DNA of 64,000 nt from Archegozetes longisetosus (GCA_018873245.2 JAEMBT020000005.1:13654001-13718000); one strand, 5' to 3'; counted from the stretch's first letter, positions 1 to 11,463 are shown. Notes: generated by a model not told the origin, from the sequence alone. Program-made: numbers and translations.

Positions 1-1695
1 ATAAATACACTAGCATGGTTGAAGCCATCTTTTAATATGAATAAAATATCGTTTTAAATAAAAACTCGTTAAAACGTTTTAAAAATTCTATTGCATTCCT
101 ATTAGAAGTTGTTCATTTAAAGTGTTATTAAGTACACGGCAAAACTTATTCACCCATACAGGGTTAAAACATTAGACTCCGTAAAAATAAAGTTAATAAC
201 TTTTTAATTATTTGATAGATTTTAAAATTTTTCTTATTTAAAAGTAGAAAAATGGAAGATTCTTTGATCTTTAGTATTTTTATGATTTTAGCACCTCCGT
301 CATTTATATTCATGAAACAGTTAACATTAAGTTCTATGGAAAAAATTTAAAAATTGAATGTCTTGAAAACGTGAGCCGATATCAACACTATTTTTACAAA
401 ATATATTTATTATATAGTTATGATTAACTTTACCAAATTTGATAACCATTGGTCAAGAACTTGGACGCTACGGCTATTTTTCATAAATTTTATGTAGAAT
501 GCAGAATATTAAACTACTTAAAAGTACTTCTTTATAACTTTTTTAATTTCATGTCTTTGAGTTTTGAAAGTCTTTTTTTATTTTGTAAAATGTTTCGCTT
601 CACTAAATAAAGTAGGTTAGAAGTTATAGACTTTTGATTTAGCGAGTCTATTATTTTATATCCTCTATATCCTGCATAAAAATATGACGATTAGCCATAG
701 TTTTAGAGTTCTTGACCATGAATTTCTTAGCTTTGAAATTTCCTAAGGGTTTTACTGATGGGTTCTACTCTATACATCTAAAACCACAACATATAAACCT
801 AAAACAATTAATCTAAAAACATAAAACCGAAACAGACATAAAGTCGAAAATATTATATCGAAGACACAAAATCTAAGCCATATAATCGAATAACAAAATA
901 TCGATTGTAATATTAGTCGAATCAGAAATAACTAAAATTTTCGACAGTTTAATATCTACGAGTGCATTCATATGTTTCAAATACAAACCATCAGATTTAA
1001 TCAATCCATTATATATCCTTTAACTATTAACTTATTACAACTTTTATTAGATTTAACTGTTTCACATATTCCATGCGTGTCTTTAATCACTTCTTAATAT
1101 GAATAATAAAATGTTAATCAATTATTTTAGTGGGCGTTAGAAGTATTGAATACTTTCAAACTATTAATGACTAACAATGTATATAAAGCAAAAGGTGACT
1201 AATTATTTCATTTGTCGGAGTACTTTTATGTACACTTTATAAACTATTATAAGATTCCTTTGAAATGATTTTAGACTATAAGAACTTCGTTTAATAAGTC
1301 GTCAATATATTGTTTTTCGACAATATATGTTTCGGTTTTATGTACATTTCGATGAAAAAATGTTTCGGATAAAAAATTTTAGATTAAAAGAAACTTTCGA
1401 TTAAAAAAAATTAGATCTTATGATTTAGACATTTTGTCTTTAGTCGTTTAGTAGTAGACTCGCTTACTGATTATCACTAAAAATTCACTTCAAGCCTCAA
1501 TTTAGTGAAACAAAAGTTTTTCAACTGATTATTAATATTTGAAAATCAAAATCTAAGTAAACTTTAGGTATAATCTATGATTATTAACAAACATCGAATC
1601 ACTATAGATATAACTTTAGCCATGTTGTAATCATTTCAATATGAGACTATATAGAAATTATACTTTAAAACAAAATAAATTGATTCATAAACAAA
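1..1695. other. AT-rich intergenic DNA, no gene seen
   Basis: No convincing reading frame or splice-linked exon is visible. Between about 770-930 and 1260-1450 there are short repeated words (cataaaaccgaa, tcgaaaatatt and their complements such as ttcggttttatg). These could be worn arms of an old inverted-repeat element, but identity is too low to set borders. Confidence 0.4.
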
Positions 1696-1848
1696 ATGGC
1701 ACCTCATTTCACAATAGATCAAAAAGTTTTGATGATAGGTTTGTATAATCAGTTAAATAATTGTAGTAAAGTTGGCCGAGTTTTCGGTTGTAACTATAAA
1801 GTGGAAAATATTTCTTTAGAGTTAACTTTCTTAGTATTGAACTCATGA
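1696..1848 (+). pseudogene. Transposase N-terminal helix-turn-helix stub
   Basis: A 50-codon frame starts with ATG (MAPHFTIDQKVLMIGLYNQL...). Its first 40 residues read like the DNA-binding helix-turn-helix at the start of Tc1/mariner-type or related transposases: a 'K.L.IGLYNQLNNCSKVGRVFG' pattern in which an alert helix is followed by a recognition helix. The frame then runs into AT-rich sequence and stops, with no DDE catalytic domain downstream. I read it as a transposon fossil; a chance ORF is the alternative. Confidence 0.35.
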
Positions 1849-2986
1849 GAATTAAAAATAAATCTTTTCAAACTTTGTATGTTTTATCAATCATTCATGA
1901 AGTTTAAAATTGTAATGCTTGATCCTCCTTAGATACTTTTTTCCTGTTTTACGATGAAGATGACATGCTAACTGCAACTTGCGACAAAAAATTCTTGCAT
2001 ATTCAGTTTTAATGACTGAAATTGTATAAGTATCAAGAGTTTCATTCAAATATCGCTTCTGTTGGTAAAATAAGATTATACTCTGTCATTCTTTTTCTAA
2101 ACAGTTATGATTTGAATCTAACTCAAGAATGTAAAAATGATCCCATTTGTTCTTATTCCATAGACTTACAACGGCTAATATTTTTCTGCACCTCTCTCGT
2201 ATTTTTCTAAAGGAAAACCTTAGAGTCGAATAAATTTTCTCTAATTTTAAAGCTTAAGGAAAATATCTTTACTGCAGATCTTGCTTTTCAATACTAAAGA
2301 TTTTGCATACTCAAAGTTTTCCTATTCATCAGGTGCTGACGCTTATTGAATAAATTAAACAATAAAGTCCGTAATTAACGGTTCACAAAATAATTGTTTG
2401 ATTAACTGTTTGAAAAATATTCTTAATATGAAAGGGGTCATAGTTCTCGAAAATTTGAATTAATATGTGAGACTTTTCGCTGGTTGTAGCTGTTTTTCGG
2501 TGAGAGACCAATGATTTAGATTCAAAGTATTTACTGGTGCAATGCATAGTTTTTAAACTTCTTTCGAGCATTACATCATTTTGCGTGGCAAGTCATTAAG
2601 TTATTAATAGTAACACAGAATTTGGAGTAAGGTTAAAGTTAGAGCAAAAAACACATTAAAAATTGTTTAGCATTGAAAGAAGAAACAGATTAAGTGCCAA
2701 ATAGCGTCAGACTCAAAGTTAGTCTTTCATTTCAACTCTCAAACATTAAATATTTCGTTGAAGAAAATCAAATAATCATAAGTTTTTATAACTTAATTTC
2801 AAAGTTAAGGTCTAGGTATCAAAAAGTTATCAACACTTCAAAAGGTATCAAGAATCTATCATTTTTTCATACTTTACGAGCAAAATAATTTTTTCAAATC
2901 GCTATATGTTATGTTTTACCCTATTGTTGATATTGAATTTAAATATAAATACGTTTTAAGTAAATAAATAATTTCTTAAGCCTTAA
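1849..2986. other. AT-rich intergenic DNA, no gene seen
   Basis: Only short low-complexity frames occur, none with recognisable domains or splice-site support. The stretch ends at the TTAA that borders the piggyBac-type element. Confidence 0.4.
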
Positions 2987-3420
2987 CCCTCGCATGATTT
3001 GTAACGCGAACGGCTAACGAAGGTCATATTGACCCTGTAATTTTTTCTGGGTTCAAATACTATTTAATGACAAACTAATGATATTAATAGTAAGGTGTAC
3101 TTTATAGTAATATATCTTATATATTAATAGCAAACTATACTTTGTATTTCAATCAATTTTCAAAATAGTAATAGGAATGTTATTATGTATATATCAAAAG
3201 ATGTAATATGAGAGTTTAGTTAGATTTGTTAAAGTAAGCGTGCGACTTATTGTTTATAACTTCCAAGAATGATTTCATTCATTCATTCATGGTTTTAGAC
3301 AATATTCAAAGTGTTCTAAGAATACATAAGTGGTCAAAGCCTAATTTGTATTAAACTAAACCAAAAACTAATTTTTAGTTTTCATCGGGTCAAAATGACC
3401 CGCCCTTAGCCGTTCGAGGA
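2987..3420. mobile_element. Non-autonomous piggyBac-type element (434 bp)
   Basis: The element sits between two TTAA tetranucleotides (2983-2986 and 3421-3424), the target duplication typical of piggyBac transposons. Its ends are imperfect inverted repeats: CCCTCG...AACGGCTAACG...GGTCATATTGACCC on the left and GGGTCAAAATGACCC...TTAGCCGTTCGAGG on the right. An internal GGGTCA-TGACCC palindrome occurs near both ends. The interior is AT-rich and encodes nothing, so it is a miniature element that would depend on a transposase elsewhere. Confidence 0.75.
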
Positions 3421-3594
3421 TTAAATAACTTTTCAATTAAATCGTTTGCTTGAAGAACATAAGTAAGTGCTAGCATTGCATTTGATGGCATTCACATATC
3501 CTATTCTTTCAAAAAGCATTCATTTTTTAGTTTAACAAGAGATAAAAATTTTCCAAGTCATAAGTCATAAATTTTTATATTTTTCTCAACCAGA

Positions 3595-3915
3595 ATGTTA
3601 TTGGATTTAATGAAAGTGAGTGAACGAGAATTAATTAACATGTCAGAGCTGCCATCAGTCATTAGAGTTGGATCTACTGAAAGAATAAAAGACCGATTCT
3701 TTGAGTACCAAAGGATTGGATATTCGGGAATGATGTACTACTCGGAGACTAATAACATGAGAGACTGCGAAGACCGATGTCTTCTTCACGCCAGACTTAG
3801 TGGTGGAGCCAGATATAATTTTTATGACAGCAGTATTGCTCCTAACATTGGAGGCTATGTTTATAATTCAAGGAAAATGGATTCACTGCTAAATAATTCA
3901 ATTTTAAAGTTTTAA
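3595..3915 (+). CDS. Small GIY-YIG-like protein, possibly a terminal exon
   Basis: The frame has 106 codons from an ATG at 3595. Residues 20-95 have a compact domain look: 'VIRVGSTERIKDRFFEYQR', then 'GYSGMMYYSETNNMRDCEDR', and close to the end 'GGYVYNS'. A hydrophobic strand followed by VGST, a charged helix, and a late G-YVY strand resembles GIY-YIG nuclease-like folds in a circular-permuted or divergent form; this is pattern reading only. Codon use is less AT-biased than the flanks, which supports real coding. A good acceptor, ttttctcaaccag, ends at 3593, one base before the ATG, so this may be the last exon of a gene whose upstream exons I did not find. A poly(A) signal follows closely. 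Confidence 0.5.
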   Translation: MLLDLMKVSERELINMSELPSVIRVGSTERIKDRFFEYQRIGYSGMMYYSETNNMRDCEDRCLLHARLSGGARYNFYDSSIAPNIGGYVYNSRKMDSLLNNSILKF

Positions 3916-3942
3916 TTTTATATCAAATTAGTTTAATTGGAC

Positions 3943-3948
3943 AATAAA
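3943..3948 (+). promoter_or_regulatory. Poly(A) signal AATAAA
   Basis: A canonical AATAAA lies about 28 bases past the stop of the small GIY-YIG-like ORF. It supports that ORF being a transcribed 3' exon. Confidence 0.5.
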
Positions 3949-4433
3949 ATTTAAAATTTTTTACATTTTCTCTAACTTTCATTTAATATAAAAGTTTTAT
4001 TTATCAAAAATTTAATTTATTATTTGAAATTATCTTGACCTTTCAATTAAAAACTACATTGAAAGTATATTTTCCTCAATAGGTATAATTTGATTGTCTC
4101 GTGAGTCTTTCGTATTAAAAATGTGATCCAAGAGTCATGAAAGCCCTAACAATACTATCAATTGATGGTTATTTCTCTTCTGTTTATTCTATGAATGCAT
4201 GATAAGCATTAATAATAGCTTTTAGACACGATATATACTACTGTAGTTAACTGAAAATATAAACTTTGAGATTTTTGATAACCTCATTCACTTTTATCGA
4301 TTGATTAATGCTCAATTATCCAGATAGTAACACTCAATCGTTTACTAAAAGTTCTATTAACTCGTCAGGGTATTTTGTAACTATTAGTTAATAATTTTGA
4401 TCTAACAAAACATTTATTTGTAGATATAGTACT

Positions 4434-4758
4434 TACTGGGCGATCTCAGATCGGTATTAATCTATGCGACAATTAGATTGATCAAAATTCAAAATTCGAT
4501 GAGCTGTTGTTTGTAAGCAATATAAAATACAATCTTTAGATTGCATGGCAAATGTATAATGTAATTTTGCTTTATGCCATAGAAAGTAGGCTTCACTGTT
4601 CAGTTTAATACTTGTCAATGCGTTCAATAGCAATGGGTATTACTACCATACAAAACAATGCTAAAGATTGCATTTTATATTGCCGATTGACAAACAACAG
4701 ACCTCAATCTTATTGTCACATAGATTAATGCCAAATCAGATCTGACTTCCTCTTAGTT
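4434..4758. repeat. Foldback element, family 1 (copy A)
   Basis: Two arms are reverse complements with gaps. The left arm has aatctatgcgacaattagat, gagctgttgtttgt and gcaatataaaatacaatc; the right arm has the complements, ending in cagatctgacttcctc. The same arm sequence makes up the element at 28765-29200, so this is a dispersed family. No coding capacity was seen. Confidence 0.65.
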
Positions 4759-4782
4759 AGAACTTGAAGATTTTACAGGGTA

Positions 4783-5439
4783 CTAACACAAAAGATAATT
4801 CTTCTCTTTCACTGTCTCTAACTCTAATCTCAATACAAGTCTTAGTAATAGAATTTCAAGTAACTCGTCAAAACTTTTTAATGAAATGGTTTCAGTACAA
4901 AATACAATGTCAACAAGGGTAAATCTGAATTTGAGTACTCTAAATGAAGCGCTTACTATCTTCTGCGTGCTTTTGATAAACTTTTGCAAATTGGTTCCAC
5001 CTTTGCTGACGTATTCCACTATTCTATATATTTCACGCATACTATTCAATTTGCGAAATCTATTTTGAATCGAGGAGAATTTTCTAAAATTTCCATTAGA
5101 TAGTTTTGAATATGAAGCGATATTCTTCATTTGATCAAAGGTATACTTTTGTTTAATCGTATCATTTTGCTCAAATTCATATTCGTATTCAGAATCACTT
5201 TCTAAAGTTCGCTTATTATTGCAATTATTGTCATTTAATTCAAAATCATAATCACTTTCAATATCAGACTGTTCTAAATATTCTTCACTATTAAAATTAT
5301 TATTTAATATTCCATCTAAACAATTGAGAAGTAATTGAGCTATTAGTTTTTCGTCATCGGTAACTTTTGTCCTCATATTTTTAAACTTTTCGCTAACAAT
5401 ATTTTGCAATTCATACACGATATTAATTGGATTAACCAT
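4783..5439 (-). pseudogene. Acidic N-terminal fragment of a transposase-like protein
   Basis: The frame has 218 codons from an ATG at 5439. The first 95 residues are rich in Asp, Glu, Asn and Tyr. Residues about 97-150 (KYTFDQMKNIASYSK..., KFSSIQNRFRKL, MREIYRIVEYVSKGGT) look like the basic, helix-rich DNA-binding segment that follows an acidic leader in a type of arthropod transposon-encoded protein. After 'KGGTNLQKF' the expected continuation is lost and the frame becomes a Leu-rich tail (LLLRLVLRLELE), so the C-terminal part is degraded or frameshifted. It lies only 25 bases from a foldback element. A truncated transposon gene is likeliest; a short host gene cannot be excluded. Confidence 0.45.
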
Positions 5440-6011
5440 TTAAAAAATAATAAATTTGAAAATAAACAGTATGTTTATATTATAAATAAATGTAAACACA
5501 AAATTGATCACAAGTTAAACTTTGTAGTGTCATTTGCTAAAAAGTATACTGTAAGGGGTAGAAACATCTAATGAGCAAATCTCTCTCAAGATATGCTAAA
5601 CATTGATCCAATTTATTTGATATCAAATTTAGTGCTCAGCATTTTTAATTTTGATTAAATTTCAAATTATGACATTATCTTTAAATTGGTAACGACCAAA
5701 AGTTGAAATTTTTGAGACAGATCTGAAAGTTTCTTCTTAGATGATGAAAAGACTCATAAAAAATTGAAATTTTACTGAAATACTGAGTAATCGCTGCTGG
5801 TCATAGGTTCTTTTACTATTAAAATCATTATCAAAAGTTTTATCAATAAAAATAGAGTTTATAAACAAGGTACCATCAGATAAGAGCTTCTAATCTTATA
5901 GTTGTAATGAATAATGAATTTTGTCTTTGAGATATTCAATAAGACTTAGGTCCTTTTGATGTATAAAATTTTCAAAGGCGCACACAGGATAGTAAGTGCT
6001 TGAAATAGTGT
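5440..6011. other. Intergenic DNA between fragment and acid phosphatase
   Basis: AT-rich and without a supported feature. It includes the 3' flank of the minus-strand phosphatase; I saw no clean AATAAA on the minus strand close to that stop codon. Confidence 0.4.
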
Positions 6012-7349
6012 TTAATTGGCTTGACGATCCAATGAATACTTTTTACTGATCCTTTTCTTTTTAAGACACATAAATCCAACACAAACTAAGCCCAAAACCG
6101 AGATTCCGATACCGATACCAATTACCATAAAAGTCATTTGAGCCAGTATGACATTCTCTTTCTTACTATTAGTGCCGCACAATTCATCGAAGTTGTCATA
6201 AAACCAATTCTTCTTAGCCGAGTCATAAAACGTATCAAAACTTTCAGAAGCCATAAAATATGGTTCTCTTGTTAGTGTTTCATTGAAATAATATATTTTT
6301 ATGAAATATTCTTTGGTCGTATTTTGGTGTAATTCAAAAATAAGCGCCGATCCAAAAGTAGGTGTTGAGCCATCAAATATTTTAAAGGCTTGTAGTAATG
6401 GGGCGACTATTGAATCATGTGTTGAGTAGACAAACAGTTTGTAATTATCTGTTTTACTATTGTGTACGATATTTTTCATGTTCGTAGCAATCGTTTCAAT
6501 AAGTTTTCCGACTCGAACACGTTTTATCAAATCTGTACTCCAGTTATAAATAAAAGTCCTTCGATTGAACTCTTGTAGAATCAAAACAATATCTTTCTGC
6601 CTGTCAAGCGTCAAATTACCCCAAATATAGTCATGATCGAGTTCTATATTCAAAGTATCCCAAAGCTGTTCACCTCTACGCAAAGTCTCAATACTTTCAT
6701 TAAATAATTTTTTAATAAAAGTCATATTTTCACTTTGGTAGTTTTTAAGAAAATGTTTCACATCCGCAGAGTTTATGACATTCTTAATATCCAAATCAGC
6801 TTTCGGACACTTTTTATCTGGTACTAACATGTCATCTTCTGATTTAGGCATAAAAGTCTCGATAGGAAAGGGTTGCCACAAATTTCCTAATTCGATCTCA
6901 CCATCAGATATTCCATCAGGTATTTTACTCCATTTCCAGTTATTTTTCGGTGGATAAGCGCCAGCCAAAAGGCATGAAGCACTTTCAATACATCGATGTT
7001 CTAAAGAAGATCTGACATAGACTTCACGCGGAGAATGATTTTGTCCCAAGTATGAGTCGTAATTTTTTCGTATAAATTCTCCGATTTTGTACATTCTGTA
7101 CTTTCCTTTAGTTGTCAATTGTCCCAAGCCTTCGACCCAATACTTGGATTCGTTTCTGAACGGATCCGTCGATGCAAACGACGGCTCCAATGGCGTTCTT
7201 TCTCCATGTCTGTGAACTATTTGTAATAACTTTAATGTGGAGATGTTATGATTTTTCCATTCAGGTATTGAATCGACTTCTATTACAATTAACGATAATG
7301 ATAATGATAACGATAATAATATTCTGAAAATCACATTCATTTTGATCAT
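6012..7349 (-). CDS. Histidine acid phosphatase A, membrane-anchored (lysosomal/prostatic type)
   Basis: An intronless frame of 445 codons encodes a histidine-type acid phosphatase, which hydrolyses phosphate monoesters through a phosphohistidine. The signature HRHGERTP lies at residues 46-53, with His48 as predicted nucleophile; the second catalytic motif THDS has its His near 311. Other family blocks are STLKLLQ before the signature, LGQLTTKGKYRMY, SPREVYVRSS and a Cys-containing ASCLLAGAYPP. The N-terminus is a hydrophobic signal peptide. A transmembrane segment near the end (VIGIGIGISVLGLVCVGF) is followed by a basic tail (LKKKRISKK), so the enzyme should face the lumen or outside with a short cytosolic tail. 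The frame extends to a TTG at 7373, but the ATG at 7349 (or 7340) gives the signal peptide. It is the only one of four paralogues on the minus strand, about 37 kb from the others. Confidence 0.9.
   Translation of the reverse strand: MIKMNVIFRILLSLSLSLSLIVIEVDSIPEWKNHNISTLKLLQIVHRHGERTPLEPSFASTDPFRNESKYWVEGLGQLTTKGKYRMYKIGEFIRKNYDSYLGQNHSPREVYVRSSLEHRCIESASCLLAGAYPPKNNWKWSKIPDGISDGEIELGNLWQPFPIETFMPKSEDDMLVPDKKCPKADLDIKNVINSADVKHFLKNYQSENMTFIKKLFNESIETLRRGEQLWDTLNIELDHDYIWGNLTLDRQKDIVLILQEFNRRTFIYNWSTDLIKRVRVGKLIETIATNMKNIVHNSKTDNYKLFVYSTHDSIVAPLLQAFKIFDGSTPTFGSALIFELHQNTTKEYFIKIYYFNETLTREPYFMASESFDTFYDSAKKNWFYDNFDELCGTNSKKENVILAQMTFMVIGIGIGISVLGLVCVGFMCLKKKRISKKYSLDRQAN
7276..7323 (-). repeat. 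Coding microsatellite in a signal peptide
   Basis: A run of ataatg/gataac-type hexamers encodes alternating Leu-Ser (LSLSLSLSL) in the signal peptide of phosphatase A. Slippage here would change the length of the hydrophobic core without shifting frame when whole hexamers are gained or lost. Confidence 0.7.
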
Positions 7350-7373
7350 TAGTTTAATAATATTCTCAACCAA

Positions 7374-8673
7374 GCATTTTTAAACAAGTTTCCAAGTTAA
7401 ACAATTTATAGGAAAGTGCGATGCTCTATAGGAATTTTTTTGTAATGATAAGCATAAAATACCAAATTAATGATGATTTTTTATGGTATTATGTGATTGT
7501 GATCTTATTATTATTTTATTTGTTTGGTTCAGTATTAGTTACAAGTATTAGTCATAATAATTATCTAATCATAAATAAAAGTTTATTGTCTTTTCCATTA
7601 TGATAACATTACTAATAATAAATCTTATCTCTAATCAAGGTTCAAAACTATTGATCGAGAATGTATTCATGCTAATAAAACGATTGTATTACCATTTATG
7701 ACACATTATTTACCTATAACAATTGTTTTATAATTTAAAATTTGTTGCATCTCATAGTTGAATGCAAAAGTTGAAATCATTTTTAAATATAAATACGATA
7801 TGAAAGCATAGAAAATAAACCTTTTTCATATGAAAACTCGTTGCAAGTGAGAAAGTTTTATATAATTCATAGGTAAATAATTATTCTTATATAAGAACCT
7901 GACTTATGATTAACCTCAATTCAGATAATTAGTTACCACTAAATAGTAGATGTCTAGGAATTCTATCGATTCTCGATGCATTTTCTGAGCTACAGGAGTA
8001 CCCTATTACAATTAACCTCGGTATAGCCTAGGGAAGTGAACTAAGCGGTCTTATAATATACTTACAAACCCGTTACATTGAAATGACCTTAAACAACGGT
8101 TAATCATAGACAAGAGCTCAATGTTCTAGAAAATTTAGATCAAGAATCTTATGTAAAAATCTATTTAGTGTATTTTCAATCTGATAGTACCAGGTCTTTC
8201 AAAAGTTTTAAAGAGAAAGCGTCTTAGCGGAGAGAAATTGATCTCGAGTCGATCATTGAATTAGTCAATATTCCAAATCTAAAACCTGTGATTTTCATCA
8301 AAACCGAATTAGTGATTTTGATTTCGTGATAATTCGAACTCTCCGACTCAACACAACTTTCCAAATTTTATAACGGATCTCATTCCAGAGCACATTCGGA
8401 AATGCGTTGAGCCGCGGAGTTTAATTTGTTATAAAATCAAAACTATTAATTCGATTTTGATGAAAGCCACAGGTTTTAGGTTTAAATAATGACTAATTCA
8501 ATAACCGACTCGGGGTCAATTTTTCACTGCTCACTTTAAAACTTTCTGAACGACCTATATCAATAAATACATGTTTTCATTGATATATACTCACAAATAT
8601 AAGAATTGATGCGACATTATTGATAAAGCTGATAATTTTGCCGAAGAAATTTGAACCAATACAATTTTCGGTA
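7374..8673. other. Intergenic DNA upstream of phosphatase A
   Basis: AT-rich, with no supported gene. At about 8215-8520 two stretches mirror each other (gatctcgagtcgatcattgaa / ttcaataaccgactcggggtcaa, and cgatttt/aaaatcg words), an inverted repeat around 300 bp across that is probably another old foldback element. Confidence 0.4.
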
Positions 8674-10275
8674 TGCAGCCTTCAGTTCGACTGGTGGAAA
8701 TGTCAGTAAAAAATAGTTCGATATAACTTGAAGATCAATCTAATTTGAGCATCAAAATCGGTAAGGTAGCTGCCACTGAAACTGAGACAACAATTAAATT
8801 GATATTTTAATATTTAATTATCTATAATTAATTACGAGGTAATGATAACTTTTCTACAAATTAAGCGCATAGAATGCATGCGTTCTATTCTATCAGGGTA
8901 GACAACTTTCCATAAGAAATTCGTACAATTTTTTGAAATTGGCTCCACGCCTTTACTTCCAAAATATTATTTGCAACAACTTTACTCTCAAAATCTTCAA
9001 TAAAACTTTCAAATAATCTTAAGATTACCTTTTAATCTTTAAACTATTTTTAAAAAGTTTACTGAATTCTACATAATTGCGTCGACCTCTGTAGAATTGA
9101 GCTATACACAGTTCAATTTATCTCATTGTAGTAGAACTCTGTAGGATTCAATACAATCCTGTAGAATTCAGTAAACTTTTTTAATGTGAATTGCTTTAAT
9201 TTTAAGATTGAAAGATAATTTTAAGTTTATTTGAAAGATTTATTTCAATGTTCTGAGAGTAAAGCAGATGCAAATATTGTTTTAAAGTAGAGACGTATTA
9301 CGTTTGAAATTAATATGAAATTTAAAGAGGGCTGAAAATTTTATACATATATCATTCTAAATGTGCGCATGTGTCTCGGAAGCAATTACCGATTTAATGA
9401 CTTGAAAAACATATAACTTAAGAACATTTAATGAGTTTTATGAAAAGATCAATTTTTTAAGAGATCAATGTTTTGAAAAGAATTTGACAAAACTTTTCTA
9501 CAACTAATTTTGATTACTGAAGCATTATCTAATATCTAACTGGTTTTATTGACTTTTAGAACTAATTTGTGGGGCGATCACCCGTCCTGTTTTTGAAGGG
9601 ACAGCCCCGTCTTTTTAAAGATAAAAGATAGAAACCTTGACAGACCAAAAACTTTCGACAGGACAGTTAGTTGTCTCTTTTTCAACTTTCATTTTGAAAA
9701 ATGTGTTTAGAAAAATATATCATTTCTAACAAAAAATATACCTTTGAAATCAACCATGACTAATAATTTTCAATGTTTTAATATTAGAATGTATTGTTTG
9801 TGACATCTAAATATTTGTGACCACTAATAAAAGCAGTACTTTTCCTTTTAAAAATGTAAGGGTCCCCTCTTTGATGTTTTTGTCCCGTCATGAGACAAGC
9901 CAGAGGTGGTCACCTTATTTATTCGTCATTCTATTGTTTCAAACTACATACACATGCATTTCAAATGTGGTAATACTTTGTGCAAAAATTTCAGCCTTTT
10001 TAATTACATATTAATTCCAAAAAATTGTACGAATTTCACAAGGAGATTGCTTATTCTGATAGAGTAGAACACATGCATTCTATGGGCTGAATTTGTAAAA
10101 CTGTCAACATTATCTCATAGTTAATTGAAGATAACTGAACATTAAATCATTAATTTAATTATAATCATAGTCTTAGTGGCAGCTAATTTAACGATCTTGA
10201 TATTTAAATTAGATTGATCTTTGAATTTGAATAGTTGTTTACTGCTATTTCTTCCAATCGAATTCAATATTGCAT
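8674..10275. mobile_element. Large foldback element, family 3 (copy A), with nested palindromes
   Basis: The outer arms are imperfect inverted repeats of about 270 bp. The left arm (8674-8945) contains gtagctgccact, gcatagaatgcatgcgttctattctatcag and gaaattcgtacaatttttt; the right arm (10015-10275) contains the complements. Nested inside is a second palindrome (about 8945-9300) with ctttactctc and cttaagatta words on one side and their complements on the other, with repeated ctgtagaattc in the middle. A further GTCCTG/cccGTC-containing inverted pair lies at about 9570-9915. A related family copy is at 48433-49361. There is no transposase; this is a nested non-autonomous insertion. Confidence 0.6.
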
Positions 10276-10300
10276 TTTGAGCCTCGATATAACTAAAATA

Positions 10301-10625
10301 CAGTGAAACCCGACCCGTTTAATGTCAACTTGATTATTGTCAAGACTCGCATATCGTCAACCCTTAGTCCCAAACCAAAGTCATTCTTCATTGAGCCATA
10401 TAATAAAGAAGTATGTTTATTGTCAAACAGTTATTGGTAAAACCTACTTATTGTCAACACTATTCTCTGCACTGATTTAGCGTTCTATGCATATGCTAGC
10501 TAGAAATGTGGGCAAAAACCCGTTATTGAGTTAATAAAAAATGAAGATCTTTAAAAAATTGTAAATTAGAATTTATAATTCCATTCAACAAATAAATAGT
10601 TCTTTAAATAGAGATTTCTCAATTT

Positions 10626-10666
<41 letters not shown>

Positions 10667-11461
10667 CTCAATATCTCAATTTAAAAGAACTTAACTCTAT
10701 TTTACTTATTGTTGCTTTTGTTTGTCCTGTGTGTGAGTTTCTCGCATGAATCCAATCCCTTTTTCTAGTTGAGCACTTTGTTTATTTAATTTGTATTGTA
10801 TTTCAATTAAGTGGCGTGTTCACAAGATTGAAAAATAGAATAGTAGCTAATTTCTAGTTTAAAAACACCTTAATTAACTCTATGCATCAGACCAAAAACA
10901 TTGAAACTAGTCTGACTCTTCTGTGATGACCACGAAAAAATGTTTTTGACTTGTCTCACAGAAAGAGCATTTAAGAATTTTATTGTATAGACTATACAAA
11001 TTTAATGTCAGCTTTTTACAAACTGTAAAGTTGTAAAAAGTAAGATTTAAAATGAAGTATAAAATTGGTATACCGATTAATCTAAATATTGATTTCATAA
11101 AAATGGTCCTCATTAAGTAAACACGTTTTGATATTAATGAGATATCTCAATTGAAATTATATTTAGCATCACTATCTCAAGTTAATAATCATTATTATTC
11201 TTTAACAAAGTTAGAAAACTTGACTAAAAATAATTTTCCTCTTTAGCAATCTCTTATATCTGATTGGTTTAATATAAATATTTGTTATGTGTATTTTCAA
11301 TGATAGTTTTGGTATATACTCGACTACTACTGCAATAAAATTGAGATATAAAAGGTATTCACTTATTGTCAACTTGTTGACAATAAATGTTTATTTTCAA
11401 TATTGACTATTATCAACCGTTTTTGCTGCACTGACAGGTTGACGTTAAACAGGTTTCCCTG
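10301..11461. mobile_element. Non-autonomous pogo/Tigger-like element (1.16 kb)
   Basis: The ends are inverted repeats, CAGTGAAACC...TTTAATGTCAAC and GTTGACGTTAAACAGGTTTCCCTG, flanked by TA on each side (10299-10300 and 11462-11463). CAGTGAAACC with TA duplication is characteristic of the pogo branch of Tc1/mariner elements. Sub-terminal copies of 'attgtcaa(c)' recur inside both ends, as expected for multiple transposase binding sites. No pogo transposase is seen; the interior is AT-rich and holds a (TC)n tract. Confidence 0.7.
10630..10661. repeat. (TC)n microsatellite
   Basis: An uninterrupted run of about sixteen TC units lies inside the pogo-like element. Confidence 0.9.
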
Positions 11462-11463
11462 TA

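Noticed and set aside
10907..11113. 68-codon minus-strand frame with hydrophobic stretches
   Set aside because: Inside the pogo-like element, but it has no transposase or helix-turn-helix features; random AT-rich reading.
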